NCBI GenBank assembly: GCA_001949185.1
Contig: BDGG01000016.1
Coordinates: 961,432 to 1,025,431 of the forward strand
Direction of reading: 5' to 3'
Length of the DNA stretch: 64,000 nt
Origin: Ramazzottius varieornatus
Taxonomy: Eukaryota; Tardigrada; Eutardigrada; Parachela; Ramazzottiidae
Shown: piece after piece, positions 25,167 through 36,888 of the stretch
How positions within the stretch are numbered: the first letter of the stretch is position 1
How the letters are laid out: every line of letters begins with the position of its first letter
Position numbers and translations under genes: made by a program
The notes under the pieces: generated by a model
The model's database searches: none
What the model was told of the DNA's origin: nothing
The model's input: only the letters and a program-made list of their open reading frames with translations

Positions 25167-27685
25167 ATGGCAACCAAGCATGCTGACAATGACAGCAAGA
25201 CGTCCGACAAGTCGAAGCAGGGTGGCCAAGGAGGAGAGCAAGCTGCCAGTGGATCATCTCACGGCAAGTCGGGCTCAGCTGCGCAAAAGAAGGGCCAGTC
25301 CAACTCGGATAAGCCTGGTTCCAGCATCATCGATTTGGTAGTTGAAGACCATGTAAAGGTCAAGGAGCTGTTTAAGCAGCTACAGACGTTGAGCGACGAA
25401 GATGGCGAGTCAGTCTACCAACAGCTGTGCTGGGATGTCAGCCTCCACGCCGTCACCGAGGAGCTGGTAAGTAAAAGCCGCCATTTTACTTCATTCATGC
25501 TTGGATGAAGTACAAGGTCTGTCGTGTTGCAGGTTATGTATCCTCTGCAAGAGAAGCTAGGAGAGGAGGGAAAGATGATGGCCCAGGAGTCTAGAATGGA
25601 CCATGAGAAGACCAAAGGCATCTTGCGCGAGTTGGACGGCAAGAAGTTGGCGCATCACGGTGTGCGCGAGATGCTTGGTTCTGCCATCGGTGCTCTCGTC
25701 GAGCATATCAACAAGGAGGAGGAGAATGACTTGGTAAGTCATCTTTAGGAATACGTCTTTGCTTTTTGGGTTCCCCCAGAAGAGTAGAAAATCGAACGGA
25801 AATATGTTTTCTGGCAGCAATGAAAATTTTGACATGGTCGGTAGTGAGTTGGGCACAGCCCTGAGTGGATCCAAGTGGGTCAAGCACAGAAAATTGTTGA
25901 GTTGTCTGACGGCGTCGGCACCGCCTCGATCCTGCATTTACTGTACAACCAAGGGCCGTGCCATCGCTCTGTGTCTTTGTTAGTGGTTCGATACTGATTA
26001 GACTTCGGACCTCAATTTTCATGCAACTGCATTCGTTGCATTGCGCAAAGTTGACGTTGTTCAGCTTCGATATTTATATCATAGCTTGTCTGTTGTTTCA
26101 GGTATACCTGCGAGAAAAGCTGTCTGAGCAGGAATTAATGAACGCCGGCCGCGACTATCAACACTGTAAGACAGGAAAGCTGTCTTACTTTACAGTTCAC
26201 TTACTGGTCTTGTCACAGGCAAGTCGATCATTCCCGACATTGCTCCGTCCAACCAGGTCGGGTCGGAACAGCAGGAGGACATGAGCGAGGAAGACAGCCA
26301 CTTCAAGACTCCCATGGAACTTCTCTTGAGCGGTAAGGAAAAGATCCAGAAGATTCTCGGCCTGGACAGCGGCGCTCAAGGCAACAACAGCAGCGGAGGT
26401 GACAAGCAAGGTTCGAAGGATGAGAAGGATGGAAACAAGTCGTCTTCCGGCGGTCAAGGAGGAAAATCCAGCGGCCAGCAAGGCTCGACGCAGAGCGAAG
26501 GAGACAGCAAGTCTCATGGTGGCCAAGGAGGAAAATCCAGCGGCCAGCAAGGCTCGAAGAGCCAGAGCGAAGGAGACAGCACGCCTCGTGGTGGCCAGGG
26601 ACATGGTGGCCAGGGACATGGTGGCCAAGGAGGAAAATCCAGCGGTCAGCAAGGCTCGAAGACCCAGAGCGAAGGGGACGGCAAATCTCATGGTGGCCAA
26701 GGAGGAAAGTCCGGCAGCAGCACTGGCCAACATGGCGGAAAGTCCGGCGAGAGCGACAGCAAGTCCTCGACAGGTAAGAGGTCGAAGATGCTTTAGACTT
26801 TGAGCTTACAGAACAGATGAAGGTGGGCAGATAAGTTCGGCGAGATTGTTCACCCAGAAGGCGCACTTTTTGAGTGTTGTAGACTGGAAGTGTGCGCCAC
26901 TACGAAAAACGACCGATGTTGAGTTTTGAAGTGGCGCGCATTCTCGTATTACTGGCTGGAAGCGTGCGCCACTTGGAAGGAGATGTCGAGTTTGTTTGCC
27001 TAGCTTTCAAGCTACGCGGCAAAGTTTGAAAATCCGCGGCATGTTTCGATGAAGATCTGCTTTAGTGACGTTTTTTATGCAGGTAAGGACCAAGAAGGCC
27101 AGGAAGAACACGTTTACGACCTGCGTGAGCGTGACGAGAGCGGCCACGTTGTGCATGTGGACGAACATGCTCATAAAGACCAAGCCGGCCAGAACGACCA
27201 AGGTAAGCACGGTGGCTCCCAGCATGATGGCCGCAAGAGCCGAAATGGCGACGAAGACGTCGAGATGGCCAGTCAAGGCAACAAGAAGGGTGGAAAGGAA
27301 GCTGGCGACCAGGACAAGAACGGGGGCGACCACGGCAGTGCCAAGAATGGCCAGGGCAAGCGAGAGCACGAGGAAGGTGGCGAACAGGCCAGCAAGAAGA
27401 AGGCTACTGATTCGCGGTAAGAAACTTACTAATGAGGAAAGAATCAATAGGGAGTTTTGCAGACGAACTCAGGAAGATGGTTTTGAACTGGCGCATACTT
27501 CCGGCCAATAATACCGAGAGCATGCGCCACGTGGGAAAACAGTTTTGTCGAGTTTGTTTATCGATGTCGGTTCTGAACTTCTGATTGCATTTTTCTCGAC
27601 GATTCGAAGAAGTGTTTGACGAAACTTGTTTGTTCATCGCAGTGGTGGACAGGACAAGATGGAAGTGGATTCCGGAAGCCATTAA
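25167..27685 (+). CDS. Hemerythrin HHE-domain protein with disordered tail
   Basis: Six exons: 25167-25466, 25533-25733, 26102-26165, 26219-26773, 27083-27416 and 27643-27685, giving 498 residues. After a 50-residue hydrophilic leader comes an HHE four-helix domain (about 54-195). Likely di-iron ligands are H62 (VVEDHVKVKELF), H94 and E98 (LHAVTEEL), H124 (DHEKTKGIL) and H158 with E162 (LVEHINKEEEN). The remaining 300 residues are Gly/Ser/Gln/Lys/Asp-rich with almost no hydrophobic residues and several near-repeats of GGQGGKSSGQQGSK. The second part is His/Asp/Lys-rich (HVVHVDEHAHKDQAGQ). Oxygen, iron or peroxide handling is known for the domain. A stress-protective role of the tail is my inference. 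A readthrough at the exon 4 donor would end at 26796 (a shorter form). Confidence 0.85.
26449..26730 (+). repeat. In-frame degenerate coding repeats
   Basis: Imperfect units of about 60-80 bases inside exon 4 of the HHE gene. Each encodes a version of GGQGGKSSGQQGSK followed by QSEGD. A shorter unit, GGCCAGGGACATGGT, is also repeated. Confidence 0.8.
26836..27012. repeat. Two adjacent palindromic repeat copies
   Basis: In intron 4 of the HHE gene. A degraded copy (GAAGTGTGCGCCACTACG) is followed by a second one (AAGTGGCGCGCATTCTCG and GAAGCGTGCGCCACTTGGAA) and the flank GTCGAGTTTGTTTGCCTAGC. Confidence 0.8.
27438..27575. repeat. Palindromic repeat copy
   Basis: In intron 5 of the HHE gene, with arms AACTGGCGCATACTTCCGGC and GAGCATGCGCCACGTGGGAA and flank TTTTGTCGAGTTTGTTTATC. 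Confidence 0.75.
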
Positions 27686-28395
27686 AGAACCCTTGGGAGG
27701 AAGTTCGACGGTTTAATAGTTTTTCCTTCGTCCAGATAATCCTCTAAGATCTTCTGATGAAATTCCATGTTGCATATTACAAAGCCTAGCACCGAAGTTT
27801 TTTATTTGAATCTTTATCATCCGGAGTTAACTTTCACGAGGAAAGGTTGCTTCATCCCTGATAGCATTTTTTGTAGGGACCCTGTTTTGGGGGTGTAATC
27901 TCTTCTCTCTAATTTTCCATTCGCTCTTTTCGTGAGCTAGTATTTCATGTGTTATCCCCAGTAAAGCCTCTGTCAAATCGCAGCGTCGCTTGAAAATCGC
28001 GTACTTGGGAATGACGAGCAGTTTTCTGAAGTTTTTAATTCAGTTTCAGTTCCGATATTTGTGTGAGACTATCAGTTTCCAGGAAGGACCGAACTGTGGG
28101 AGGGGGATTCGGAAAGATAAATTCGGTTCATCGAGATGGTTCCCGCAAAATGGTAAAGGGTTCGAAGGTCGAGAGCTCAGTTTACTTCGGTTACGATTGA
28201 AGGTGTGTGTCGGACAATGATAAATGATAAGATAGGTACAGATTTCGTCAAAGTGGCTGGAAGAGCTGATATTGCGAGGACAAATTTTAAACTGCCTTCA
28301 AAAAGTGTGTAACTCTATTGTTATCAGACGCACATCAGCGGCTGGAAGGTATAAGTTTCGGTAGAGTTCTCATTACGGCCACCTGGCTCGAGGCG
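27686..28395. other. Intergenic, 3' UTR and upstream region
   Basis: AT-rich sequence after the HHE stop, then the presumed 5' untranslated region of the SLC23 gene. A possible non-coding first exon ends near 28350. No gene or repeat is seen. Confidence 0.4.
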
Positions 28396-31300
28396 ATGCC
28401 GGAAGAAACCAGTTTCCTCATGGAACCGCTGAACGTTACTGAAGACAAAAAGTCCATCAACTTGGTGAGTACGGGAAATATCGTTCGTCATATTCGACAT
28501 ACTGGTTTTGATCAGTCTTTTTACCGCAGAAAATTACTGATGACCATCATCGATACTCTAAAGTGTCGAACAAGCTAAACGATTCGGAACCTCAAGAAGA
28601 TGATGCTTCCGAAACTTCAACCGATGAACTGAACGTACCAGCCGTACTTCCGAACTTGGAGAAACCTGCCAAGATTTTGCTGCTGTATAATATTCAGGAT
28701 AAACCGCCATGGCATTTGTCCATACTCCTTGGACTTCAGGTAAGAGGCCGGCAAACGAAACGCCCAAGATCGCCATGTCAAGCAGCGCAGGCTTCCAGCC
28801 ATTAAGAGTGATAATGTGCGCCGCTTGAGATGGCGATCTTTGTATTTCGTGTGCCGGCCTCCCAGGTATACTCTGTCCTTGAAGTTTTCGATGGGACGAA
28901 CAGGGTTAATGAAAGCTTTTTGTAGCACTTTCTACTATTCTTCGGTGGAATCGTCAGTTTACCTCTACTCTTGCAAAAGCCGCTATGTATCTCGCCAAAG
29001 GATCCAGGCACGCCCTTCATTATCTCCACGATGTTCTTTGTCTCTGGTTTCAACACGTTGTTACAAACAACGTTTGGTGTAAGGTAGTTAGTATGGAGCC
29101 GTCTCTCTCGTCGCCGGTTCTTACGAAACGTTTATAATTATTTGTCATTGCTTTATCGTGTTCCAGATTGCCGATAGTCCAGGGAGGAACGTTCGCCTTT
29201 TTGGGTAACTCTGACTTCAGGATCCACGTCCCACATACTTACATTATACCCTATTCCCGTCAATGGTTCTTTCAGGTCCTTCGCTGTCGATTTTGGCGCT
29301 GCCGCAATGGCAATGCCCTAACCAAACCACCATCGGTAACAATTCAGCCAATAGTTGAGAACTCGGCGAACAAAATCGACCAGATCGTTTTCCCAAGTGG
29401 CGCACGTTGTAAGTGTTATTGGTCCTGAGAGCGCGCGCCACTTGAAAAAACGATCTTTGCGAATTGATTCTGCCGACGTCTTAAATTTGCCGACTGTATC
29501 TGTATGGTGACGGGTGTCATATTTTCGGCTTTGCAGAGGGTATGAGTTACGATGATCGGCAGGAACTCTGGCAGAGCCGAATGCGCGAGGTACGAACATA
29601 CTGCAGTCGAGAACCATACACATGGAGCACCGATTTCGTTCAGGTATCTGCTGTTTTGCAGCTCCAAGGATCCATCATCATTGCGTCTATCTTTGAAGTA
29701 TTTATCGGCTTCACGGGAATCATTGGACTCCTGATGCGCTTCATCGGTCCACTGACAATTGTCCCTACGATCTGCCTTACGGGACTATCTCTTTTCGGCG
29801 TGGCTAGTTTCTGGGCGAGCAAACATTGGGGCATCGCCGTATTGTATGAAGTTTGTTTGAGATGTTTTACGTTACCATTAACTTAAGCTTGAAATTGGTT
29901 TGGTTTTTGTTGCTGCAGAGTTATCGTTCTCGTCATATTTTTCTCTCAATACGCGCCCAACTTCCGCTATCCATGCTTGAGCCCAGTTTGGCGTCGCCGC
30001 ATCGCTTCCACATTTCAAATGTTCCCCGTTCTGCTGTCAGTCTCGATCTCTTGGCTGTTCTGCTGGGTTCTCACGGCTACGGACACGCTGACGTCCAACC
30101 CGGAAGGATATGGTTACACGGCTCGGACAGACACCAAACTGGACCTGCTAAGCCAGACACCTTGGCTCCGCTTTCCATATCCATTCCAGTGGGGAGCTCC
30201 AACCTTTAGCTTCGCTTGGATCGGCCTCCTTTCGGCCGTCGTGGCGGGCATCATCGAGAGCATCGGAGACTACCATGCTTGTGCTCGACTAGCCGGTAAG
30301 TCCACCAACTATTCGCCCACGGTTCACTGTACAATTTAACGCTTTTTCCACAAAAAAACACGTCTTCCCAACAGATGCGCCACCTCCGCCTGTTCACGCC
30401 GTAAGTTAATCCACAGTGGCCAACTCGCTCACCCTCAGACTTTGGGAATCTGTTCCAGGGATATGCAAAGGGATATTTCATTGCAGGTAAACCGGGGGAT
30501 AGGCGTGGAAGGTATTGGCTGCATCATTGCTGGGATATTCGGGACAGGTTGGTTCTTCAACTCTTCTTGCAGTCGGGGGCCTCCCTGGCTTTACCAGAAG
30601 CAATGCCTTTCCTATCGAGCTTTTTTTCTTAGGGAATGGAACCACGTCCTATGCAGGTGGGCTCAAGTATTTTAGCCCTTTTCTCACGGTATAAAAATGA
30701 TATCTGTTTCTCATCACGCAGAAAACATAGCTGCGTTGGGACTTACGAAGGTGGGCGTGTAATGTTGTTCACAATGCTTTGCGGAGGGGCCTGAAAGTCT
30801 AGGGTGGAAGGTTCATGAGCAATGATTCAGGTTGGAATTTAGGTTGGAAGCCGACGGATAATTTTCTGCGCCTCCGTCACAATGCTACTGATTGGGGTGT
30901 TCTCCAAGTTTGGAGGACTAATGGCTATGATGCCTGATCCCATCGTGGGAGGTCTGTATTGTGGCATTTTCGGCATGATATCAGCAGGTACGAGCAGGAG
31001 TTTGAGACAAAGCGGCGCAGTAAACAGTGACATACCAACCAGTGTTGTCCGACTTTCGGTACACGTGCACTTCGGGTGGCGCCACTATCGCTTCATAGTT
31101 TATGTTGCAGTGGGGCTGTCACAACTGCAGTTTGTGGACCTCAACTCGTCTCGAAATCTCTTCGTCCTCGGCTTTGCCATCTTTATGGGCATTACGGTGC
31201 CTGAATGGGTCAAGTTGAACCGCGACGTGTTCAGCGACTTGACCGGTAAACTGCTTACTTCCGGTCTGTCTTATTACGTTTCATACACGGACGAGAACTC

Positions 31301-31658
31301 CCAACAGTTTACCATCCAGGTTTACCTCAGCTGGATCATACAATCGAAGTCCTGCTAAGCACCAACATGTTCGTCGGAGGATTTTTTGCTTGCATTCTCG
31401 ACAACACGATTCCAGGTACGCCATCCCCGTTACGATATGTCAGATTTTTATGAGCTTTTGTATGGGATTGTCGCTGTATATACAGGAACTCTGGAGGAGA
31501 GAGGAATTGTCTCCCACCGACATCTGACGTCTGCCCAGGAAGCTGCGAAGTCACGGAGCATCTACGATCTTCCTTTCGGCCTGACGCGCGTGCTCAACCG
31601 ACCTCAGTTTTCCCAGTGGTTACCATTCTTGCCGACGTACAACGATGCTATACAGTGA
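28396..31658 (+). CDS. SLC23-family ascorbate/nucleobase transporter (SVCT-like)
   Basis: Sodium-coupled transporter family of SVCT1/2. Sixteen exons: 28396-28464, 28530-28739, 28926-29083, 29167-29204, 29276-29335, 29537-29589, 29662-29843, 29919-30295, 30375-30400, 30487-30547, 30633-30656, 30722-30750, 30843-30987, 31111-31245, 31320-31415 and 31486-31658. All phases agree, giving 611 residues. Family motifs include [30 protein letters not shown], the following [30 protein letters not shown] and [20 protein letters not shown]. The tail has the LPFGL element near the end. The start at 28396 is the first in-frame ATG. Several exons are only 24-38 bases. Whether the substrate is ascorbate or a nucleobase cannot be read from the sequence alone. 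Confidence 0.92.
28746..28858. repeat. Palindromic repeat copy
   Basis: In SLC23 intron 2. The flank GGCCGGCAAACGAAACGCCC leads to a degraded left arm and the right arm ATGTGCGCCGCTTGAGATGG. Confidence 0.7.
29349..29485. repeat. Palindromic repeat copy
   Basis: In SLC23 intron 5. The flank CGGCGAACAAAATCGACCAG leads into arms AAGTGGCGCACGTTGTAAG and GAGCGCGCGCCACTTGAAA. Confidence 0.85.
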
Positions 31659-31861
31659 GATGAGAATAGTACTCCGGTTGTTCTCTAATTTTTTCCGCAG
31701 CTGCTTTTTGAAAGAACATGAAAAATACTACTGTATCCTGGCTAGACGCTTGATAAGTTGAAAAGTGTCTCATAGATTTCATGAGGATGTAAAAACCACC
31801 AGGTGGCATGAGAATTCTACGTTGAAATGTCTACTGACAACCCAGTTTGATGTTACTCTCG

Positions 31862-32102
31862 GACTGCAAGCCGGCGGATCATTTTCTGCCGTTGCGATCT
31901 GATGCTACTGATTGGGGCTTTCCGCCACAATGCTACCGACAGACCTGTTGACCATGCTGCCTGATCTCATCGTAGGTTTATAGTGCGGCTTTTTCGCATG
32001 ATTCCGGCAGGTACGTGCGACAAAACGGCACAAAGCAGCGCACTATGCATAGTATGTCACAGGGTTGTCGGACTTTCGGTACTTCGAGTGGCGGCTCTAT
32101 CG
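31862..32102 (+). pseudogene. Decayed duplicate of SLC23 exon 13 and its intron
   Basis: This stretch closely resembles 30843-31100. Both contain ATGCTACTGATTGGGG, CTGCCTGATC or GCCTGATCCC, a TTTTCGG/GCATGAT stretch with a GCAGGTACG donor, and the intron sequence GGACTTTCGGTAC. The copy has an in-frame stop (TATAGTGC, where the gene has a TATTGTGG codon context) and several small gaps, and no other SLC23 exon is repeated next to it. It is a partial tandem duplication that is no longer functional, placed between the SLC23 stop and HGSNAT. Confidence 0.8.
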
Positions 32103-32253
32103 CTAGATGAGCTAGTTAACCGCGTGTAAGACGCCCTCTGTCGTTAGGTTTTGTCTGCTGGCAGTTGATTGTGAATCTGCGATTGATTTGGCCAGCGGAA
32201 ACATTCGCTGACGAAAAACTGATGTTTTCATTTTCCAGGTTTTCAATTTGCAG

Positions 32254-35200
32254 TGATCCACTGCTGACGCCCAACAGCAGGGATATTGACCTGGGCTCCG
32301 ACTTGGAGGGTGAGATGGATAAGGCTGCGGTGCTCATAAGTTCTGAGGTGGACAAGCTTCAGCTGTACGGACGTGTGGAAGAATGCGACCAGGTAGACTC
32401 TAGTAGAGTGATTGAAGTTGAATGTGCCTTCTATCAATACTGGAGTTATATTATCCTTACTGGTTTTATTTTCGTTCCAGTGCGCGTTTGCTCTCTTGTC
32501 GGACATTACGGCAACGACCGGGACCAAACTATCCCTCAAGACAATTTACAGGACCTTCTTCGAAGTGCGTCGGCAGTCAGAGAGCGTTTGCAAGTAAGTT
32601 CGACGCACATATTGTCATACGCCATCCTTCCGGTTGCTCTGTTTGACGAAACAATGCGTTCTATTCACCGATGGAAAAATCTCTTGTTGTTTCATAGGTT
32701 CGATCATTATTTACGGGAAGGTTCTTCTTACACCCTGAACATTTCCGTAAACGAGGGGAACCGTATCGATTGCAAATGGTCCGTCCAGGAAGAATCCCCT
32801 GACGCAAACTTTCGTAAGCACACACCATTCTTATTGTGGATATATGTGTACTGTGATTACCGTCCATGTCCTTAATCCTTTGCATTCGTCTTCGTGAGCG
32901 TATCTGCCAGAATTATCTGCTCGTTCAAAGATAAGATTTGTGCTGGCTTAACTAATTGCACTGCGAACCTGTTGGCAAACTGTTAATGGGTTATTTCGTG
33001 TACATTGTAGCCCTGTATATTCTTGGAAGCATTCTCGTCACCATCATACTCGCATGGAGTATCGGAACATGGCTATGGGACAAACATCAGTCCAAGAACT
33101 TGAGAGATTGTCAGTTCGTCGTGCCATCGGTAATACATGAGATGACCATAGACCAAAACCGTCCCGAAGGATCGAACCGCTCAACATCACTGTTTCTCTT
33201 TCCAGCCGACTTCGTCGGGAGATACATCGGGGACCTCCACCGAGTCTTCCACACTGACCGCTCCACCCGTTCGCCGCCTTCGTTCACTGGACACGTTCCG
33301 CGGTAGCACACTCCTGTTGATGATCTTCGTCAACGCCGGCGCAGGTGGTTACTGGTTCCTCGAGCATATTCCATGGAATGGTGTGCTAATGGCCGACCTC
33401 CTCTTCCCATGGTTCATGTTCATCATGGGCGTTGCCATATGCATTGCCATGCGTTCGTCAACCCGCAAAGGTCTTCCAAAGCCACTTCTTATGAAACATA
33501 TCGTCCGAAGAACCTTCCTGTTGTTCTTCTTCGGCCTCGTCATCAATTCGATGGGCTACAGTACGTGCTTGATATTGTTGCTGAATACGACAAATGGGCA
33601 GAAAAATTCAGCGAGATCGTTCTTTTCAAGTGGCGCACATCTGTAGCCGAAAACACTGAGAACGTGCGCCACTTGGAAGCTGGACGAGATCGTTTTTCCC
33701 AAATGGCGCACACCTTCAGCCAATAACCTGGACAATATGCGCCGGTTGCAGAAACAATCTTGTCGAATATGTTTACCGAGCTCCCGTATCACTCAGCAGT
33801 ATGAATTTTGCTGCTCGTGTTCCAGAAAGTATGAACGAACTGCGTATCCCGAGTGTGTTGGGCCGGTTCAGTATCGCCTACTTCGTTGTGGCGACTTGCG
33901 AGCTCTTCCTGTCGGTTCCTTCCACACAAACTCAAGGCGTCTTTCCCAACTTGACATCCCGTTGGAGAGTGGTGTCGGACATACTCCCGTTCTGGTTAAT
34001 TTGGATCGTCGCATTGATGTTTCCGTTAGCGCATGTCTTGCTGTCGTTTTACTTGCCGGTTCCTGGTTGTCCCACGTAAGCACGCCTCGTTTTTCCAAGT
34101 GGCGCACGATTTCAGCCGAGAACAATGGAACCGTGCGCCAGTTGCGAGACGATGTTGCCGAGTTCGATTGCCGAGCTTCCATATTACTTTCTCGTGAACT
34201 CTTTACCTAATGAATGATTGTGATCTTGGGGTTCATCGTTTCTTCTAGAGGGTATGTGGGACCAGGAGGTATTCACATGAACGCTGCGTTCTTCAACTGT
34301 ACAGGAGGCGCAGCGGGGTACATCGACAGAGTGGTATTGGGTGAAAAACACATCTACCAGTTCCCGACTAGCAAAGAAGTTTACCACTCAGTCACAGCAT
34401 ACGACCCCGAAGGGATGCTGGGGTACTTGAACAGCGTCTTTATCGTCTTCCTTGGCCTTCAGGTAAATTCATCCGTGGATGCACGAGTTGAAACTTTTTG
34501 GCTGGAACCACGGAGTTCTTCATTTCGATAAACCGCGGTAAAGAAATCCTAATCTTCTAGCCAACTCTTGCAACTCCACTTTCGGCCTTGTTAGTTAAAT
34601 CCATATTCTAGTAAGACTATTTATATGCATGAAAATTACGACAGACGATCAGGCTACGAAGACGGAAAGATTTTCAATCACCATGGCTGGTCATTTTCTA
34701 CAAAATTTCTATATTTTAATCGTATGCTCCCTTGTTCAAAAAGTTTTGCTTTCGTTTGTCAACGAAGTGATCACTTCCGTCTTCGATGCAACTGATTCGG
34801 GATTTGTGTCGTTTAAGGCTGGGAGGATCTTGACAGTCTTTACCAGCGACAAAGCTCGACTGATCCGACTAACCATTTGGAGCGTCGTCCTCGGCCTGTT
34901 GGCCGGAGTTCTCTGTGGTTTCTCCAAGAACGACGGCTTCATCCCGGTCAACAAGAACCTCTGGTCCGTCTCTTTCGTCCTGACCAGCGCTTCCCTCGGT
35001 ATGGCCATCCTGGCTGTCCTGTATCTGGTCATCGACGTGTGGAAAGTATGGAGCGGAACACCCTTTCACTATCCCTCAGTCAACTCCATCGTAAGTGAAA
35101 CTTCATTATTCCTGTCCGAAGGCATTTCTCGAAATTTGATCGAGCGTGCAGAATTGACGAAGTCTGTCTTTCGTGCAGGTTTTATACGTGGGAAGCGAGC

Positions 35201-35340
35201 TGTTCGACGGCTTATTTCCCTTTTCCTGGCACATGCCCGATACGCATGCAGGTCAGCTTTTTATGGCCACATGGTCTACGGCGCTTTGGCTTCTAATTTC
35301 TGTGTGGATGTACTGGCGCAAAATTTCTATATCTTTGTAG
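32254..35340 (+). CDS. HGSNAT: Heparan-alpha-glucosaminide N-acetyltransferase (HGSNAT)
   Basis: Lysosomal membrane enzyme that acetylates the terminal glucosamine of heparan sulfate using cytosolic acetyl-CoA. Exons found: 32254-32392, 32481-32593, 32698-32813, 33011-33129, 33206-33560, 33826-34075, 34249-34462, 34818-35090 and 35179-35340. A first exon with the signal peptide is probably missing upstream. The N-terminal luminal part has EECDQCAFALL. The membrane part has LRSLDTFRGSTLLLMIFVN, YWFLEHIPWNG with the active-site histidine (human His269), ADLLFPWFMFIMG, LPVPGCPTGYVGPGG, NCTGGAAGYIDR, YDPEGMLG, NDGFIPVNKNLWS and the final WKVWSGTPFHYP. It ends YWRKISISL. Introns 5 and 6 carry palindromic repeats. 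Confidence 0.92.
33590..33790. repeat. Two adjacent palindromic repeat copies
   Basis: In HGSNAT intron 5. First copy AAGTGGCGCACATCTGTAGC with GAACGTGCGCCACTTGGAAG, then AAATGGCGCACACCTTCAGC with ATATGCGCCGGTTG and flank CTTGTCGAATATGTTTACC. Confidence 0.85.
34082..34185. repeat. Palindromic repeat copy
   Basis: In HGSNAT intron 6, with arms AAGTGGCGCACGATTTCAGC and GAACCGTGCGCCAGTTGCGA. Confidence 0.85.
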
Positions 35341-36451
35341 ACTTTATAAGTTCTGAAAAGCAGCAAAGCGCCGTTTCCTCCTTAAAAACCTTTTCTGTGA
35401 TTTTACTTCCTGATTGGACGAAACTGATACTCTTTAGAATTTTCCTTGCTTACTTTCGCCAGCAGAACCATCCCAACTTTTTTCATCCAGTCCGAAACAT
35501 TCTGGGAAGGCATCTAACATATAGATTATACGGTCTTGTGCCTGCTGAAAGCCGATGGAAAATATTGTGAAGTTGGTTTTCCCTATAAAAACAAAGTGGA
35601 AGCTCCGCAAACAAATGTCGGAAAAATTTTCTTTCCAAAGTGGCGCACGTTGTCAGCCAAGAACACCGAGTACGTGCGCCACTTGGGATCGAACTCTACA
35701 TGATCGTTTTCCGAGGTAGCGCACGCTTTAAGTCAGTCACACCGAAAATGTGCGTCACTTTGGAAAACAATCTTGCTGAGTTTGTTTTCCGAGCTCCCAA
35801 GTTGTGGTGCACATTGGTTGCTTCTTCGTGATTTGGCAGTGAGGTTAAATTTATGGACTGTCGATGTCTACCGGCAGTTCGAAGTCAGCTTATTACTGCG
35901 GAATCGAGCGGTAAATGCCTCCAAGGCGTATGAAATAATCGCCGCATGCACCTTACATCGCGCATACAGCAAATAACACGGTCGACTTCGACGTCGTTAC
36001 GCAAAGTACTTTTGGAAAACTCGAACTGAGGTCTCTGACAAGTGAAGTCATCGTTCGGTTGAAAGTTAGCGTTTTTTTCCTTCTTCGCCACCCGCCGCCG
36101 TAAATCTCGTTTGGCATTCCGCAAGCTAAGAACATATCAGAAGGTAAAGCCCATACCTGTTGCTTTTCTTACGCAACATGGCTTCTTCTCTCTTATGTGC
36201 ACCTTTTTGCACGGGGAAGTTCCTTGGCTGTGTAAACGGATGAACTTTCTTGTGATCCGAAGAGACATCGAGAAGGAAGGAAGACTTTCCTTTTGATGAT
36301 GGGTCAGTTCAGCTAGCTCATCCATCCGCCCCGCTGATTGTCAGTCTGCGCTGCCGTCATTAACGACATAGTACCTCTATTGTTATACCTGCCTACCCGA
36401 ACTCGGAAGTCGAACGATGTCTGCATACCTGCACGGTAAAGGCCGATCGGT
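35341..36451. other. Intergenic with repeats, no gene seen
   Basis: Downstream of HGSNAT. It holds two palindromic repeats at about 35.6-35.8 kb. The rest has only short open frames without splice or family support. Confidence 0.4.
35600..35805. repeat. Two adjacent palindromic repeat copies
   Basis: AAGTGGCGCACGTTGTCAGC with GTACGTGCGCCACTTGGG, then GAGGTAGCGCACGCTTTAAG with AAATGTGCGTCACTTTGGA and flank CTTGCTGAGTTTGTTTTCCG. Confidence 0.85.
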
Positions 36452-36888
36452 TTATGCTACTGTCCAGCCATACTCTTTGATGTGCTTGGAGCAGTGCATG
36501 AGCACACTGCCCGGAAGCAATAGGTCATTTCCTTCGATTCCATCGTCAGCTTTCGCTTCCTTCTCGCATTGCAACACTACACCTTCTTCACTTTCATAAC
36601 TTGACTTTGGGAGATAGTGCTCTTCAAGTCTGGCTTTAATCACGGTGTTTGGAACCGCACAGCGGAACGTCCGCGTCCCTTTTGATACCTCCTCCCAGTT
36701 CAACGCTTGGATGGTCTTCCCTTCGACCAACTTGCGCAGTTTCGGGAGCTGTGCAGCAAGTAAGTTCGATGTCTTCCCTCATAGCCGAACATATGCGCCG
36801 CGTTCATCAGGATTTTCGATAAGCGTAAGACATTTCAAAGTGTATTTTGAGATAATGTCCTCGACGCAAAGCTCACAGGTTTTCCCTT
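36452..36888 (-). CDS. Unidentified coding candidate with CxxC
   Basis: Two candidate exons on the minus strand, 36791-36888 and 36452-36748, would join in phase across a 42-base GT-AG intron. The first reads GKTCELCVEDIISKYTLKC, a CxxC that might bind zinc. The second reads LPKLRKLVEGKTIQALNWEE and is acidic and Cys-containing to its end (EYGWTVA, TAA stop). More sequence that looks coding on the same strand lies upstream (36985-37230; CKNRNFYNTVRLDFHRQSRE), but I could not join it in frame. I recognise no family; it may be a lineage-specific gene or an old mobile-element gene. Confidence 0.35.

Noticed and set aside
26197-27447. Minus-strand Leu/Ala/Val-rich frames opposite the HHE gene
   Set aside because: They are the reverse of the Gly/Ser/Gln repeats. 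They look hydrophobic only because of codon complementarity.
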